From Kosakonia cowanii JCM 10956 = DSM 18146 (GTDB lineage Bacteria > Pseudomonadota > Gammaproteobacteria > Enterobacterales > Enterobacteriaceae): a DNA stretch of 64,000 bases. Each line of letters starts with the position of its first letter. Within the stretch, counting starts at the first letter, position 1. Location of the stretch: assembly GCF_001975225.1 (NCBI RefSeq), contig NZ_CP019445.1, positions 682,001 through 746,000 of the forward strand, written 5' to 3'. The notes beneath the pieces were generated by a model that was not told the origin of the DNA, searched no databases, and saw only the letters and a list, made by a program, of their open reading frames with translations. This document shows, piece by piece, positions 1 to 8,594 of this stretch. A program made the position numbers and the translations under genes.

Positions 1-1218
1 GGCAACATCAACGCCCAACGCATCCTGAAAATGCAGGAAAATCCCGGCACCTTCTTCACCGTGGTGCAGATCGGCCTGAACGCCGTCGCCATTTTGGGTG
101 GTATCGTCGGTGACGCCGCCTTCTCCCCCGCGTTTTACAATCTGCTGCTCAATGTCGTTTCACCACAGCTTGCCGATCAGCTGAGCTTTATCATCTCGTT
201 CACGCTGGTAACGAGTCTCTTCATCCTGTTTGCTGATTTGACCCCGAAACGCATCGGTATGATTGCGCCTGAAGTTGTGGCTTTGCGCATCATCAACCCG
301 ATGCGCTTCTGTCTCTTCGTTTTCCGCCCGCTGGTGTGGTTCTTTAACGGCATGGCGAACGTCATTTTCCGCATCTTCAAACTGCCAATGGTGCGCAAAG
401 ATGACATCACCTCTGACGATATCTACGCCGTGGTGGAAGCCGGTGCGTTAGCCGGGGTGCTGCGTAAGCAGGAGCATGAACTGATTGAGAACGTGTTTGA
501 GCTGGAGTCACGCACTGTTCCCTCGTCGATGACTTCGCGTGAAAACGTGATTTGGTTCGATCTGCATGAAGATGAGCAGAGCCTGAAAAACAAGGTATCT
601 GAGCATCCGCACTCGAAGTTTCTGGTCTGTAACGGTGATATTGACCATATCGTTGGTTATGTCGATTCGAAAGATCTGCTTAACCGCGTGCTGGCAAACC
701 AGAGTATGGCCCTGAACAGCGGCGTGCAGATCCGCACGACGCTGATTGTGCCGGACACGTTGACGCTCTCTGAAGCGCTGGAAAGTTTCAAAACTGCGGG
801 TGAAGATTTCGCGGTGATCATGAACGAATATGCGCTGGTGGTGGGGGTGATTACCCTGAACGACGTAATGACCACGCTGATGGGCGATCTGGTCGGCCAG
901 GTGGAAGAGATGATCGTCGCCCGTGATGAAAACTCATGGCTGATTGACGGCGGTACGCCGATTGATGACGTGATGCGAGTGCTGGATATCGATGAGTTCC
1001 CGCAGTCCGGCAACTATGAAACCATCGGCGGGTTTATGATGTTTATGCTGCGTAAAATCCCGAAACGCACCGATGCGGTGAAGTTCTCCGGCTACAAGTT
1101 TGAAGTGGTGGATATTGATAACTACCGCATCGATCAGCTGCTGGTGACGCGTATTGATGCGCGCACCACGGTGCTGACGCCGAAACTACCGGATATGGAA
1201 GATAAAGGCGCGGCATAA
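1..1218 (+). CDS. paeA: PaeA/YtfL, CNNM-family polyamine exporter (5' end cut by window edge)
   Basis: Inner-membrane protein of the CNNM/CorC family; the E. coli orthologue YtfL exports cadaverine and putrescine. The frame is open from base 1 (reading GNINAQRILKMQ), so the start lies outside the window. About 405 residues are visible; the E. coli protein has 447, so roughly 42 are missing. The visible part starts inside the DUF21 transmembrane domain (hydrophobic segments around residues 15-40 and 60-85), continues through a linker and a CBS-domain pair (about 180-320), and ends in a CorC/HlyC-type C-terminal domain (about 325-400). An internal ATG at base 31 is not the true start. A strong terminator follows directly. 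Identity is firm; substrate is inferred from the orthologue. Confidence 0.93.
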   Translation, partial: GNINAQRILKMQENPGTFFTVVQIGLNAVAILGGIVGDAAFSPAFYNLLLNVVSPQLADQLSFIISFTLVTSLFILFADLTPKRIGMIAPEVVALRIINPMRFCLFVFRPLVWFFNGMANVIFRIFKLPMVRKDDITSDDIYAVVEAGALAGVLRKQEHELIENVFELESRTVPSSMTSRENVIWFDLHEDEQSLKNKVSEHPHSKFLVCNGDIDHIVGYVDSKDLLNRVLANQSMALNSGVQIRTTLIVPDTLTLSEALESFKTAGEDFAVIMNEYALVVGVITLNDVMTTLMGDLVGQVEEMIVARDENSWLIDGGTPIDDVMRVLDIDEFPQSGNYETIGGFMMFMLRKIPKRTDAVKFSGYKFEVVDIDNYRIDQLLVTRIDARTTVLTPKLPDMEDKGAA

Positions 1219-1239
1219 CGCCGGAAGCGGAAACATCAA

Positions 1240-1262
1240 CGGCCCCATTGGGGCCGTTTTTT
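1240..1262 (+). terminator. Rho-independent terminator of paeA
   Basis: A perfect 7-bp stem (CGGCCCC / GGGGCCG) with a 3-nt loop is followed by six T residues, 21 bases after the paeA stop codon. Confidence 0.92.
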
Positions 1263-1293
1263 ATAGGACTTTATTACTGCATAGCACAACAGA

Positions 1294-1500
1294 TTAAGCC
1301 ATTTCGGTCTGCAGGCGCAGAACCTGGCGGTTAACTTCAGACATAACAGAAAAGTGCTGTTTGTCTTTCACTTTCGGCAGAAGGATTTTGCCCTTATCAA
1401 ACTCGAAAGCGCCAACGTCCTTGATATACAACCGTCCACGGAACAGGATCTTGACGTACTTAGCCACCTGAAGTGGGTTGTAACGCTGGAAAATTTTCAT
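1294..1500 (-). CDS. ytfK: YtfK, stringent-response modulator
   Basis: 68-residue basic DUF1107 protein, the same length as in E. coli and nearly identical to it (starts [16 protein letters not shown], ends LRLQTEMA). In E. coli YtfK is reported to bind SpoT and tip it towards (p)ppGpp synthesis during phosphate or fatty-acid starvation. The open frame reaches further upstream, but the ATG at 1500 is chosen because it is preceded by AGGAGA and gives exactly the family length. The gene converges on paeA and diverges from ytfJ across a 336-bp spacer. E. coli ytfK is PhoB-regulated; I did not find a convincing PHO box here. Confidence 0.93.
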   Translation of the reverse strand: MKIFQRYNPLQVAKYVKILFRGRLYIKDVGAFEFDKGKILLPKVKDKQHFSVMSEVNRQVLRLQTEMA

Positions 1501-1836
1501 TCTTCTATCTCTCCTGTAAAACACATTACGCCCTTGCGGTGCCACATTTGGTCCGACGTTGATGAGCGCAAATTTTGATGCCCAGTGACTATAGTCCACA
1601 ACATGAGCGATACATAGTCTGAATGGGTTTATTTACCTTTTGATGACAATTAATCAGAATTTTCTTTTCAAACCCTGAAACTTCGCAGTATAAGCCTACG
1701 TTTTTTAACCGATATGTGCGTTAACCCGCAAACTGGCACCCCAATTGCGGGAAAAGCGTATTGATCGCACATATGATTAAACTGCCGTACCGAGTGGTCG
1801 GATCACCTGCATATAAACATGAGAGATGGAGACACC
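1501..1836. other. Divergent ytfK-ytfJ intergenic region with nested inverted repeats
   Basis: A 336-bp spacer carrying the promoters of both genes; no coding sequence is credible in it. It holds an outer 9-bp perfect inverted repeat (ATATGTGCG at 1712-1720, CGCACATAT at 1766-1774) enclosing an inner 7-bp one (CCCGCAA at 1725-1731, TTGCGGG at 1745-1751). The nested element lies about 60-125 bp upstream of the ytfJ start. A good -10-like TATGAT at 1772-1777 overlaps the right outer arm. Function unknown. Confidence 0.6.
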
Positions 1837-2394
1837 ATGACCCTACGTAACATTCTGGCAGCGACATGCTTGTTACTGCCGCTGGTCGCTTCAGCGCATA
1901 ACTTTGAAACCAACCAGCGCGTGCCGCCTGTGGGCGTTGCCGACCGCGGGGAGTTGCTGCTGAATAACGACAAGTTTAGCTATAAAAACTGGAATAGCGC
2001 GCAGCTGGCTGGAAAAGTGCGCGTGGTGATGCATATTGCCGGTCGCACCTCGGCAAAAGAGAAGAATGCCGCGCTAATTGAGGCGATCAAAAGCGCCAAC
2101 CTGCCGCACGACAGATACCAGACCACCACCATTGTGAACACCGATGACGCCATTCCGGGCAGCGCGATGTTTGTGCGCAGCAGCCTGGAGAGCAATAAGA
2201 AGCTCTATCCGTGGTCACAATTTATCGTCGACAGCGAAGGTTCCGTGCGTAAAGCCTGGCAGCTGGAAGAGAAAGGCTCCGCGATTGTGGTGCTCGATAA
2301 AGAGGGTCGCGTAGAGTTTGCGAAAGATGGCAGCCTGAGCCAGCAAGAGGTGCAGCAGGTGGTTGCCCTGCTGCATAAATTGCTCAGTAAATAG
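1837..2394 (+). CDS. ytfJ: YtfJ, periplasmic YtfJ-family protein
   Basis: 185-residue exported protein of the YtfJ/HI0045 family. A signal peptide is visible (basic MTLRN, hydrophobic core, ASA before His-21). The mature part reads like a thioredoxin-fold domain but has no CxxC pair, so no redox role is claimed. The ATG at 1837 is chosen over one 18 bases upstream because it has GGAG at a good distance and starts the signal peptide exactly as in E. coli. The last 11 bases overlap the convergent cysQ. The biological role is unknown in E. coli too. Confidence 0.9.
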   Translation: MTLRNILAATCLLLPLVASAHNFETNQRVPPVGVADRGELLLNNDKFSYKNWNSAQLAGKVRVVMHIAGRTSAKEKNAALIEAIKSANLPHDRYQTTTIVNTDDAIPGSAMFVRSSLESNKKLYPWSQFIVDSEGSVRKAWQLEEKGSAIVVLDKEGRVEFAKDGSLSQQEVQQVVALLHKLLSK

Positions 2395-3127
2395 AGACGC
2401 GAAAGCCGGGGTTGAGGAACGACTCGCGTGGGGTGTAATCCAGCGTCAGTCCCTTCCAGTCATGAACGTGCGCCCCGGCCGCTACCGCCACCGCGTGGCC
2501 GGCCGCCGTATCCCAGACGCTGGTCGGCCCAAAGCGCGGGTAGAGCTGCGCTTTCCCTTCCGCCACCAGGCAGAACTTCAGCGATGAACCAATCGCCGTG
2601 GTTTGATGCTCGCCCAGCTGGTGCAGATACTCCTCCAGCTCCGGATCGTTCGAGTGCGAGCGGCTGATCACCACCAGCGGCGGTCGCGCATCACGCACCT
2701 GAATCGGCTGGCGATGACCGCCCTCCTCTTTCCATGCGCTGCCCTCTGCGGCGGCATACATCACATCAAGCACCGGGGCATAGACCACGCCCAGCACCGG
2801 TTTGCCCTGCTCAATCAGCGCGATGTTGACGGTAAACTCACCGTTACGCTTGATAAACTCTTTGGTGCCGTCGAGCGGGTCCACCAGCCAGAAACGCTGC
2901 CAATTCTGGCGCATCTCCCACGCCGGGGGATCTTCTTCAGACAGGATCGGAATATCCGGCGCTAACGCCTGTAACCCGCGCACAATCACATGGTGCGCGG
3001 CGATATCTGCCGCCGTCACCGGCGAGTCATCCACTTTACTGGTCACATCCATCGGCTGATAGCCGTCGTACACCTGCATAATGGCATCGCCCGCGTCGCG
3101 CGCGAGCTGACAAATTGCATCTAACAT
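2384..3127 (-). CDS. cysQ: CysQ, 3'(2'),5'-bisphosphate nucleotidase
   Basis: 247-residue enzyme that hydrolyses 3'-phosphoadenosine 5'-phosphate to AMP, removing a toxic by-product of sulfate assimilation (PAPS pathway); membrane-associated in E. coli. Inositol-monophosphatase fold with the lithium-sensitive metal motifs: SEEDP near residue 65, DPLDGTKEF near 87 and WDTAAGHAV near 205. Start ATG at 3127 is preceded by a strong AGAGGTGG; the in-frame GTG two codons upstream lies within this Shine-Dalgarno sequence. Convergent with ytfJ (11-bp overlap) and divergent from cpdB. Confidence 0.96.
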   Translation of the reverse strand: MLDAICQLARDAGDAIMQVYDGYQPMDVTSKVDDSPVTAADIAAHHVIVRGLQALAPDIPILSEEDPPAWEMRQNWQRFWLVDPLDGTKEFIKRNGEFTVNIALIEQGKPVLGVVYAPVLDVMYAAAEGSAWKEEGGHRQPIQVRDARPPLVVISRSHSNDPELEEYLHQLGEHQTTAIGSSLKFCLVAEGKAQLYPRFGPTSVWDTAAGHAVAVAAGAHVHDWKGLTLDYTPRESFLNPGFRVSIY

Positions 3128-3315
3128 ATCCACCTCTCTCTGTGCAGTGGTGTGTAACTCATTGTTTTACTTATATCGCATTGCGCCGCGATCTGCCAAC
3201 TGTGAGAGGGATTGCAGTTTTATTGCTCACTTTTATGGCACTATTCACAATTCTGTAAGCAACACACTGTACATAACAATTTCTTTTGTGGCTTAGATCG
3301 AAAAGGACGCCTCTG

Positions 3316-5259
3316 ATGATTAAGTTTAGTGCAACGCTTTTGGCCACGCTGATTGCGGCCAGCGCGCAAGCGGCAACGGTGGATTTACGTATTATGGAAA
3401 CCACTGATTTGCATAGCAATATGATGGATTTTGACTACTACAAAGATTCGGCAACGGAAAAATTTGGCCTGGTGCGCACCGCCAGCCTGATTAATGCCGC
3501 GCGCGGTGAAGCAAAAAACAGTGTGCTGGTCGATAACGGCGACTTAATCCAGGGCAGCCCGCTGGGCGACTATATGGCGGCGAAGGGGCTGAAAAAAGGT
3601 GATATTCACCCGGTCTACAAAGCGCTGAACACCCTCGATTACGCGGTCGGCAACCTCGGTAACCACGAATTTAACTACGGGCTGGATTACCTCCATATGG
3701 CGCTGGCCGGGGCGAAATTCCCCTATGTGAACGCCAATATCATCGATGCCAAAACTAACAAGCCGCTCTTCACTCCTTATCTGATCAAAGAGACGCCGGT
3801 GGTGGATAAAGAGGGTAAAACGCACACCCTGCGTATCGGTTATATCGGCTTCGTGCCGCCACAAATTATGGTGTGGGACAAAGCCAACCTGAGCGGCAAA
3901 GTGACGGTAAATGACATTACGGAAACCGCTCGCCACTATGTGCCGGAGATGCGCGCGAAAGGCGCCGATCTGGTGGTCGTCGTTGCTCACTCCGGCCTCT
4001 CGGCGGAGCCTTACCAGGCAATGGCGGAGAACTCCGTTTACTACCTCAGCCAGGTGCCGGGCGTCGATGCGATCCTGTTTGGTCACGCGCATGCGGTCTT
4101 CCCGAGCAAGGAGTTTGCCGCCATTAAAGGCGCGGATATCAGCAAAGGGACGCTGAACGGTATTCCGGCGGTGATGCCGGGCATGTGGGGCGATCACCTC
4201 GGCGTGGTCGATCTGGTGCTGAATAACGATGCCGGTAAGTGGCAAGTGAGCGACGCGAAAGCCGAAGCGCGGCCGATTTATGACGCCGCCGCCAAGAAAG
4301 CGCTGGTCGGCGAAGATGCGAAGCTGGTGCAGATCCTCAAGCACGATCACGATGCTACCCGCGAGTTCGTCGGTAAACCGATTGGCAAATCGGCGGACAA
4401 CATGTACAGCTACCTGTCGCTGGTGCAGGACGACCCGACCGTGCAGGTGGTGAACAACGCGCAGAAAGCCTATGTCGAGCACTTTATTCAGGGCGATCCG
4501 GATCTGGCAAAGCTGCCGGTGCTCTCTGCCGCCGCGCCGTTTAAAGCGGGCGGGCGTAAAAACGATCCGGCCAGCTTTGTTGAAGTGGAAAAGGGGCAGC
4601 TCACCTTCCGTAACGCCGCCGATCTCTACCTCTACCCCAATACGCTGGTGGTGGTGAAAGCGACCGGCAAAGAGGTGAAAGAGTGGCTGGAGTGCTCCGC
4701 CGGGCAGTTCAACCAGATCGATCCCAACAGCGACAAGCCGCAGAACTTAATCAACTGGGACGGGTTCCGCACCTATAACTTCGACGTTATCGACGGCGTG
4801 AAGTACCAGATTGATGTCACCCAGCCAGCGCGTTATGACGGCGAGTGCCAGAGCATCAATCCAAAGGCGGAGCGCATTAAGAACCTGACCTTTGACGGCA
4901 AGCCTATCGATCCGAATGCGGTCTTCCTCGTTGCCACCAATAACTACCGTGCTTACGGCGGCAAGTTTGCCGGTACCGGCGACAGCCATATCGCCTTTGC
5001 CTCGCCGGATGAGAACCGCGCGGTACTGGCGAAGTGGATCAGCGATGAGACGCAGCGCGCAGGGGAAATCCACCCAGCGGCTGACAACAACTGGCGCCTG
5101 GCACCGATCAGCAGCAGCCACAAGCTGGATATTCGCTTTGAAACTGCGCCATCGGAGAAAGCGGCGGCATTTATCAAAGAGAAAGCGCAATATCCGATGC
5201 AGAAAGTGGGTAACGACGAGATCGGTTTCGCGCTCTACAGCATCGATTTACGCAAGTAA
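3316..5259 (+). CDS. cpdB: CpdB, periplasmic 2',3'-cyclic-nucleotide 2'-phosphodiesterase/3'-nucleotidase
   Basis: 647-residue bifunctional periplasmic enzyme that opens 2',3'-cyclic nucleotides and dephosphorylates 3'-nucleotides, allowing scavenging of RNA breakdown products. Signal peptide [19 protein letters not shown] with cleavage after AQA. N-terminal metallophosphatase domain with ETTDLHSN (about 27-34), DNGDLIQG (about 75), GNHEFNYG (about 118) and GHAHAVF (about 258); C-terminal 5'-nucleotidase domain from about 370. Same length as E. coli. The ATG at 3316 gives the canonical signal peptide; a longer in-frame extension is upstream leader. Convergent with ytfH; a hairpin lies between them. 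Confidence 0.97.
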   Translation: MIKFSATLLATLIAASAQAATVDLRIMETTDLHSNMMDFDYYKDSATEKFGLVRTASLINAARGEAKNSVLVDNGDLIQGSPLGDYMAAKGLKKGDIHPVYKALNTLDYAVGNLGNHEFNYGLDYLHMALAGAKFPYVNANIIDAKTNKPLFTPYLIKETPVVDKEGKTHTLRIGYIGFVPPQIMVWDKANLSGKVTVNDITETARHYVPEMRAKGADLVVVVAHSGLSAEPYQAMAENSVYYLSQVPGVDAILFGHAHAVFPSKEFAAIKGADISKGTLNGIPAVMPGMWGDHLGVVDLVLNNDAGKWQVSDAKAEARPIYDAAAKKALVGEDAKLVQILKHDHDATREFVGKPIGKSADNMYSYLSLVQDDPTVQVVNNAQKAYVEHFIQGDPDLAKLPVLSAAAPFKAGGRKNDPASFVEVEKGQLTFRNAADLYLYPNTLVVVKATGKEVKEWLECSAGQFNQIDPNSDKPQNLINWDGFRTYNFDVIDGVKYQIDVTQPARYDGECQSINPKAERIKNLTFDGKPIDPNAVFLVATNNYRAYGGKFAGTGDSHIAFASPDENRAVLAKWISDETQRAGEIHPAADNNWRLAPISSSHKLDIRFETAPSEKAAAFIKEKAQYPMQKVGNDEIGFALYSIDLRK

Positions 5260-5266
5260 GCAATTT

Positions 5267-5292
5267 ACCCGCAGTCGGTAGCGGCTGCGGGT
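5267..5292. terminator. Hairpin between convergent cpdB and ytfH
   Basis: ACCCGCAG / CTGCGGGT forms an 8-bp stem with a 10-nt loop just after the cpdB stop and before the ytfH stop. There is no clear T-run, so it may be a weak bidirectional terminator. Confidence 0.4.
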
Positions 5293-5294
5293 GA

Positions 5295-5690
5295 TTACGC
5301 CACATCGCGCTCGCGGTGATGGGCCAGCACTTCGGGCAAATTCAGCTCAATCCAGTCTGCCAGCGCGGCAACCTTTTCACTCACCTGCTCTCCGAGCGGC
5401 GTCAGGCTATATTCAACATGTGGCGGCACCACCGGAAAGGCGACGCGGTTAACAAAACCATCCTGCTCAAGCCACTGCAGGCTCTGCGCCAGCATCTTCT
5501 CACTGACGCCGCCCATCTTGCGGCGCAGATCGCTAAAGCGGTGCGTCCCTTCGCGCAGAGCGACCAGAATTAAGACACCCCAGCGGCTGGTGACGTGTTT
5601 CAGCACATCCCGGGAGGGGCACTGCTCGGCGAAGAGATTGCCGTCGCGCATCTGTTCGCTCAGGGTTTGTGGACGAGTTTGCTGTTTCAT
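5295..5690 (-). CDS. ytfH: YtfH, HxlR/DUF24-family transcriptional regulator
   Basis: 131-residue winged-helix protein of the HxlR family (E. coli YtfH, 126 aa). The HTH spans about residues 30-110 (HVTSRWGVLILVALREG, FSDLRRKMGGVSEKML). Cys24 in the motif EQCPSR occupies the position of the redox- or quinone-reactive cysteine used by HypR/YodB-type members; that sensing role is inferred. It diverges from qorB across 83 bp containing palindromes, which fits local control of the quinone reductase by an electrophile-sensing repressor. Start is the ATG at 5690. Confidence 0.88.
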   Translation of the reverse strand: MKQQTRPQTLSEQMRDGNLFAEQCPSRDVLKHVTSRWGVLILVALREGTHRFSDLRRKMGGVSEKMLAQSLQWLEQDGFVNRVAFPVVPPHVEYSLTPLGEQVSEKVAALADWIELNLPEVLAHHRERDVA

Positions 5691-5702
5691 ACTTACCTTT
5701 TT

Positions 5703-5737
5703 GTACGTACTTACTAAAAGTTAGCTAGGGTGCTAGC
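5703..5737. promoter_or_regulatory. Candidate YtfH operator region between ytfH and qorB
   Basis: Two palindromes lie in the 83-bp divergent spacer: GTACGTAC (5703-5710) and GCTAG-GGTG-CTAGC (5724-5737). An imperfect pair CTTAC/GTTAG lies between them. HxlR regulators bind short inverted repeats near their targets, so these are the best operator candidates. Assignment is inferred. Confidence 0.4.
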
Positions 5738-5773
5738 CTACCACAACACTTACCCCCACGCAGGAGAAACATC

Positions 5774-6622
5774 ATGATTGCACTCACCGGCGCCACCGGC
5801 CAACTCGGCCAGTTTGTTGTAGAAGCCCTGTTAAAAACCGTTCCCGCAAAAGAGATTGTCGCCATCGTGCGTAACCCGGCGAAAGCCGAAGCGCTCAGCA
5901 AACAAGGCCTTATTGTTCGCCAGGGCGATTACAACGATCAGGCCGCCCTCACCCAGGCGCTGGCGGGCGTCGAAAAACTGCTGCTCATCTCCAGCAGCGA
6001 AGTCGGCCAGCGCGCCGCGCAGCACCGCAATGTGATCAATGCTGCCAAAGCCGCAGGGGTGAAATTTATCGCCTACACCAGCCTGCTGCATGCCGATACC
6101 TCACCGCTTGGCCTGCACGTTGAGCATGTGGAAACCGAAAAGCTGCTCGCCGAATCCGGCATCCCGTTTGCCCTGCTGCGTAACGGCTGGTACAGCGAGA
6201 ACTACCTTGCGAGCGCACCGGCGGCGCTGGCGCACGGCGTCTTCATCGGTGCGGCGGGCGAGGGCAAAATTGCCTCGGCAACGCGTGCCGATTATGCCGC
6301 TGCTGCCGCGCGTGTAATTAGCGAAGAGGGTCATGCCGGCAAGGTTTACGAACTGGCGGGCGACAAGGCCTGGACGCTGAGCGACCTGGCGGCACTGCTA
6401 AGCGAGGCGAGCGGTAAGAAGGTGGTTTACCAGAACCTGAGTGAAGCAGATTTTGCCGCCGCGCTGAAAGGCGCAGGTTTGCCGGATGGGCTGGCAGAGA
6501 TGCTGGCGGATTCCGATATCGGTGCCTCGAAAGGCGGGCTGTTTGACGATAGCCAGACCCTGAGCAAACTGATCGGTCGCCCGACAACCTCGATCGCCGA
6601 CAGCGTTAACGATCTGCTGTAA
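5774..6622 (+). CDS. qorB: QorB (YtfG), NAD(P)H:quinone oxidoreductase 2
   Basis: 282-residue atypical short-chain dehydrogenase/NmrA-like enzyme (E. coli 286 aa) that reduces quinones with NAD(P)H in the cytoplasm. Rossmann motif GATGQLG at residues 6-12; the NmrA-like body includes AYTSLLHADTSPLG (about 103-116) and LRNGWYSENY (about 135-144). The final residues differ slightly from the E. coli tail. Start ATG at 5774 follows CAGGAGAAAC. Divergent from ytfH, its probable regulator. Confidence 0.93.
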   Translation: MIALTGATGQLGQFVVEALLKTVPAKEIVAIVRNPAKAEALSKQGLIVRQGDYNDQAALTQALAGVEKLLLISSSEVGQRAAQHRNVINAAKAAGVKFIAYTSLLHADTSPLGLHVEHVETEKLLAESGIPFALLRNGWYSENYLASAPAALAHGVFIGAAGEGKIASATRADYAAAAARVISEEGHAGKVYELAGDKAWTLSDLAALLSEASGKKVVYQNLSEADFAAALKGAGLPDGLAEMLADSDIGASKGGLFDDSQTLSKLIGRPTTSIADSVNDLL

Positions 6623-6703
6623 CGTTAATAATTGGTTAAATTTTATAGCCTCTCTCCGGGTCATCCCTAATAATAGAGGGCATGTTGCGGGGGGAGGTGA
6701 AGT

Positions 6704-7528
6704 GTGGAAGGCGTACCTGAACAGTTTATAGATGAGCGCGACAGCGCGCGGTTTCGCCACCTGGCGCAGTTGCCGGGGGTGGAGCTGTACCATGCGCATA
6801 TCTCCCGCTACGCCTTTGAGCCACATACCCATGAAGCGTTTGGCATTGGCGCGATTGAATCAGGTGCCGAGCGCTTTCGCTATCGCGGGACGCAGCATGT
6901 CGCCCCGACCAACGCGATCGTCACCATGAACCCCGATGAGATCCACACCGGCGAAGCGGTAGGTGAAGAGGGGTGGCGCTACCGCATGGTCTATCTCGAC
7001 CCCGATCTGCTTGAGCAGGTAACCGGCGTGCGTCACTGGTGGTTTCGCGACGTTACGCGGCTCGATGCTCTGCGCGCCCGCCAGATCTGCGGCCATATTT
7101 ATGCCCTCTGGCACACCGACGATCCGCTGGCGCAACAGGGCGTGCTGCTCGATCTGATTGATACCTTTCGCCCGCTGGCGCAGCACGCGCCGCAGCGCCC
7201 GGAAGGAGCGCACCGTTTTGAGCGGGTGCGCGAATATCTGCATGACAACTATATGCGCAGCCTGACGCTCGACGATCTGGCAAGCGTCGCGTCGCTCAGC
7301 CCCTATCACTTCCAGCGCCAGTTCAAAGCCCATTTTCACGTCACGCCGCACCAGATGCTGATGGCAATCCGCCTGTGGCGCGCCAAACATTTCCTTACCC
7401 AGGGGATGCCTGCGGCAGATGTCGCTGCCCTCACTGGCCTGACGGATCAATCCCACCTCACCCGCGCCTTCACCCTGCGCTACGGCATTACCCCGGTACG
7501 CTACCAAAAGCAGGTTGCGCGCCGATAA
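6704..7528 (+). CDS. AraC-family transcriptional regulator with cupin sensor domain
   Basis: 274-residue regulator not present at this site in E. coli K-12. The N-terminal 150 residues form an AraC-type cupin ligand-binding domain (HTHEAFGIGAIESG, HTGEAVGEEGWRYR). The C-terminal 100 residues hold two HTH motifs (LTLDDLASVASLSPYHFQRQF and the second around AADVAALTGLTDQSHL). Start is GTG at 6704, supported by a very strong GGGGAGGTGA. It lies 73 bp upstream of ytfF on the same strand, so it probably regulates that transporter or is co-transcribed with it. Ligand unknown. Confidence 0.85.
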   Translation: MEGVPEQFIDERDSARFRHLAQLPGVELYHAHISRYAFEPHTHEAFGIGAIESGAERFRYRGTQHVAPTNAIVTMNPDEIHTGEAVGEEGWRYRMVYLDPDLLEQVTGVRHWWFRDVTRLDALRARQICGHIYALWHTDDPLAQQGVLLDLIDTFRPLAQHAPQRPEGAHRFERVREYLHDNYMRSLTLDDLASVASLSPYHFQRQFKAHFHVTPHQMLMAIRLWRAKHFLTQGMPAADVAALTGLTDQSHLTRAFTLRYGITPVRYQKQVARR

Positions 7529-7601
7529 TGCGCAATCTCCTACAATACGCCCCCGCCCTGCTCCCCTACACTGGCGTGAACCAGATAAAAGAGGTGAAGA
7601 G

Positions 7602-8567
7602 ATGGTAAGTGGTGTGTTGTATGCCTTGCTCGCCGGGCTGTTTTGGGGGCTGATTTTTGTCGGGCCGCTGATCGTGCCGGATTACCCGGCCGCCCTGCAA
7701 TCGACTGGGCGCTACCTGGCTCTGGGGCTGATCGCGCTACCGCTGGCGTGGTTTGGGCGCGCGCGTCTGCGCCAGCTAACGCGAAGCGACTGGTGGACGG
7801 CGCTGTGGCTCACGTTAATGGGCAATCTGATCTACTACGTCTGCCTTGCCAGCGCTATCCAGCGCACCGGTGGCCCGGTGTCGACGATGATTATCGCCAC
7901 GCTGCCGGTGGTGATCCCGGTCTGTGCCAACCTGCTCTACAGCCAGCGTGACGGCAAGCTCGCGTGGGGCCGGCTGCTACCGGCGCTGATTGCCATCGCT
8001 ATCGGGCTGGGGTGTGTGAATGTTGCCGAACTGCGCCAGGGCATTGCGGATTTTAGCTGGAGCCGGTATGGCTCAGGGATTGCGCTGGCCTTTGTTGCGG
8101 TGGCCTGCTGGGCGTGGTATGCGCTGCGTAACGCGCGCTGGCTGCGGGAAAACCCGGATAAGAACCCGATGATGTGGGCAACGGCGCAGGCGCTGGTGAC
8201 GCTGCCGTTATCCCTGGTAGGCTATCTTGCGGCGTGTCTGTGGCTTGACGTTCAGCAGCCCGACTTCGCGCTCCCCTTCGGCCCGCGTCCGCTGCTGTTT
8301 ATCGGCCTGATGTTCATCATTGCGGTGCTCTGCTCGTGGGTGGGTGCGCTGTGCTGGAACATTGCCTGCCAGCGCCTGCCGACGGTGATTGTCGGCCCGC
8401 TGATCGTCTTTGAAACCCTTGCCGGGCTGCTCTATACCTTCCTGCTGCGCCAGAGCCTGCCGCCGCTCTTAACTCTGCTCGGCATTACCCTGCTGATTGG
8501 CGGCGTGGTGATGGCAGTCGCGTCGAAACCGCAGAAAGCCCGTATCACATCCCTTGAGCAGCCATAA
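7602..8567 (+). CDS. ytfF: YtfF, EamA/DMT-family inner-membrane transporter
   Basis: 321-residue inner-membrane protein of the drug/metabolite transporter superfamily, same length as E. coli YtfF. About ten hydrophobic segments form two EamA repeats. The conserved stretch FVGPLIVPDYPA is near the N terminus and LRNARWLRENPDKNPMMWA sits in the central loop. Start ATG at 7602 follows AAAGAGGTGAAGAG; the upstream in-frame extension overlaps the araC-like gene and lacks support. Substrate unknown. A bidirectional terminator separates it from the convergent chemoreceptor gene. Confidence 0.9.
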   Translation: MVSGVLYALLAGLFWGLIFVGPLIVPDYPAALQSTGRYLALGLIALPLAWFGRARLRQLTRSDWWTALWLTLMGNLIYYVCLASAIQRTGGPVSTMIIATLPVVIPVCANLLYSQRDGKLAWGRLLPALIAIAIGLGCVNVAELRQGIADFSWSRYGSGIALAFVAVACWAWYALRNARWLRENPDKNPMMWATAQALVTLPLSLVGYLAACLWLDVQQPDFALPFGPRPLLFIGLMFIIAVLCSWVGALCWNIACQRLPTVIVGPLIVFETLAGLLYTFLLRQSLPPLLTLLGITLLIGGVVMAVASKPQKARITSLEQP

Positions 8568-8594
8568 AAAAACCCGGCTTACGCCGGGTTTTAA
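8566..8594. terminator. Bidirectional terminator between ytfF and the Tsr-like chemoreceptor gene
   Basis: AACCCGGC-TTAC-GCCGGGTT is a perfect 8-bp hairpin (8571-8590) with an A-run on the left and a T-run on the right, serving both convergent genes. Confidence 0.93.

Noticed and set aside
1640..1680. Possible PHO box before ytfK
   Set aside because: Only one half-site (TTGTCAT) fits; the partner half matches at about one of seven positions.
3128..3315. Possible CRP site between cysQ and cpdB
   Set aside because: A TGTGA half occurs near 3200 but no TCACA partner at the correct spacing.
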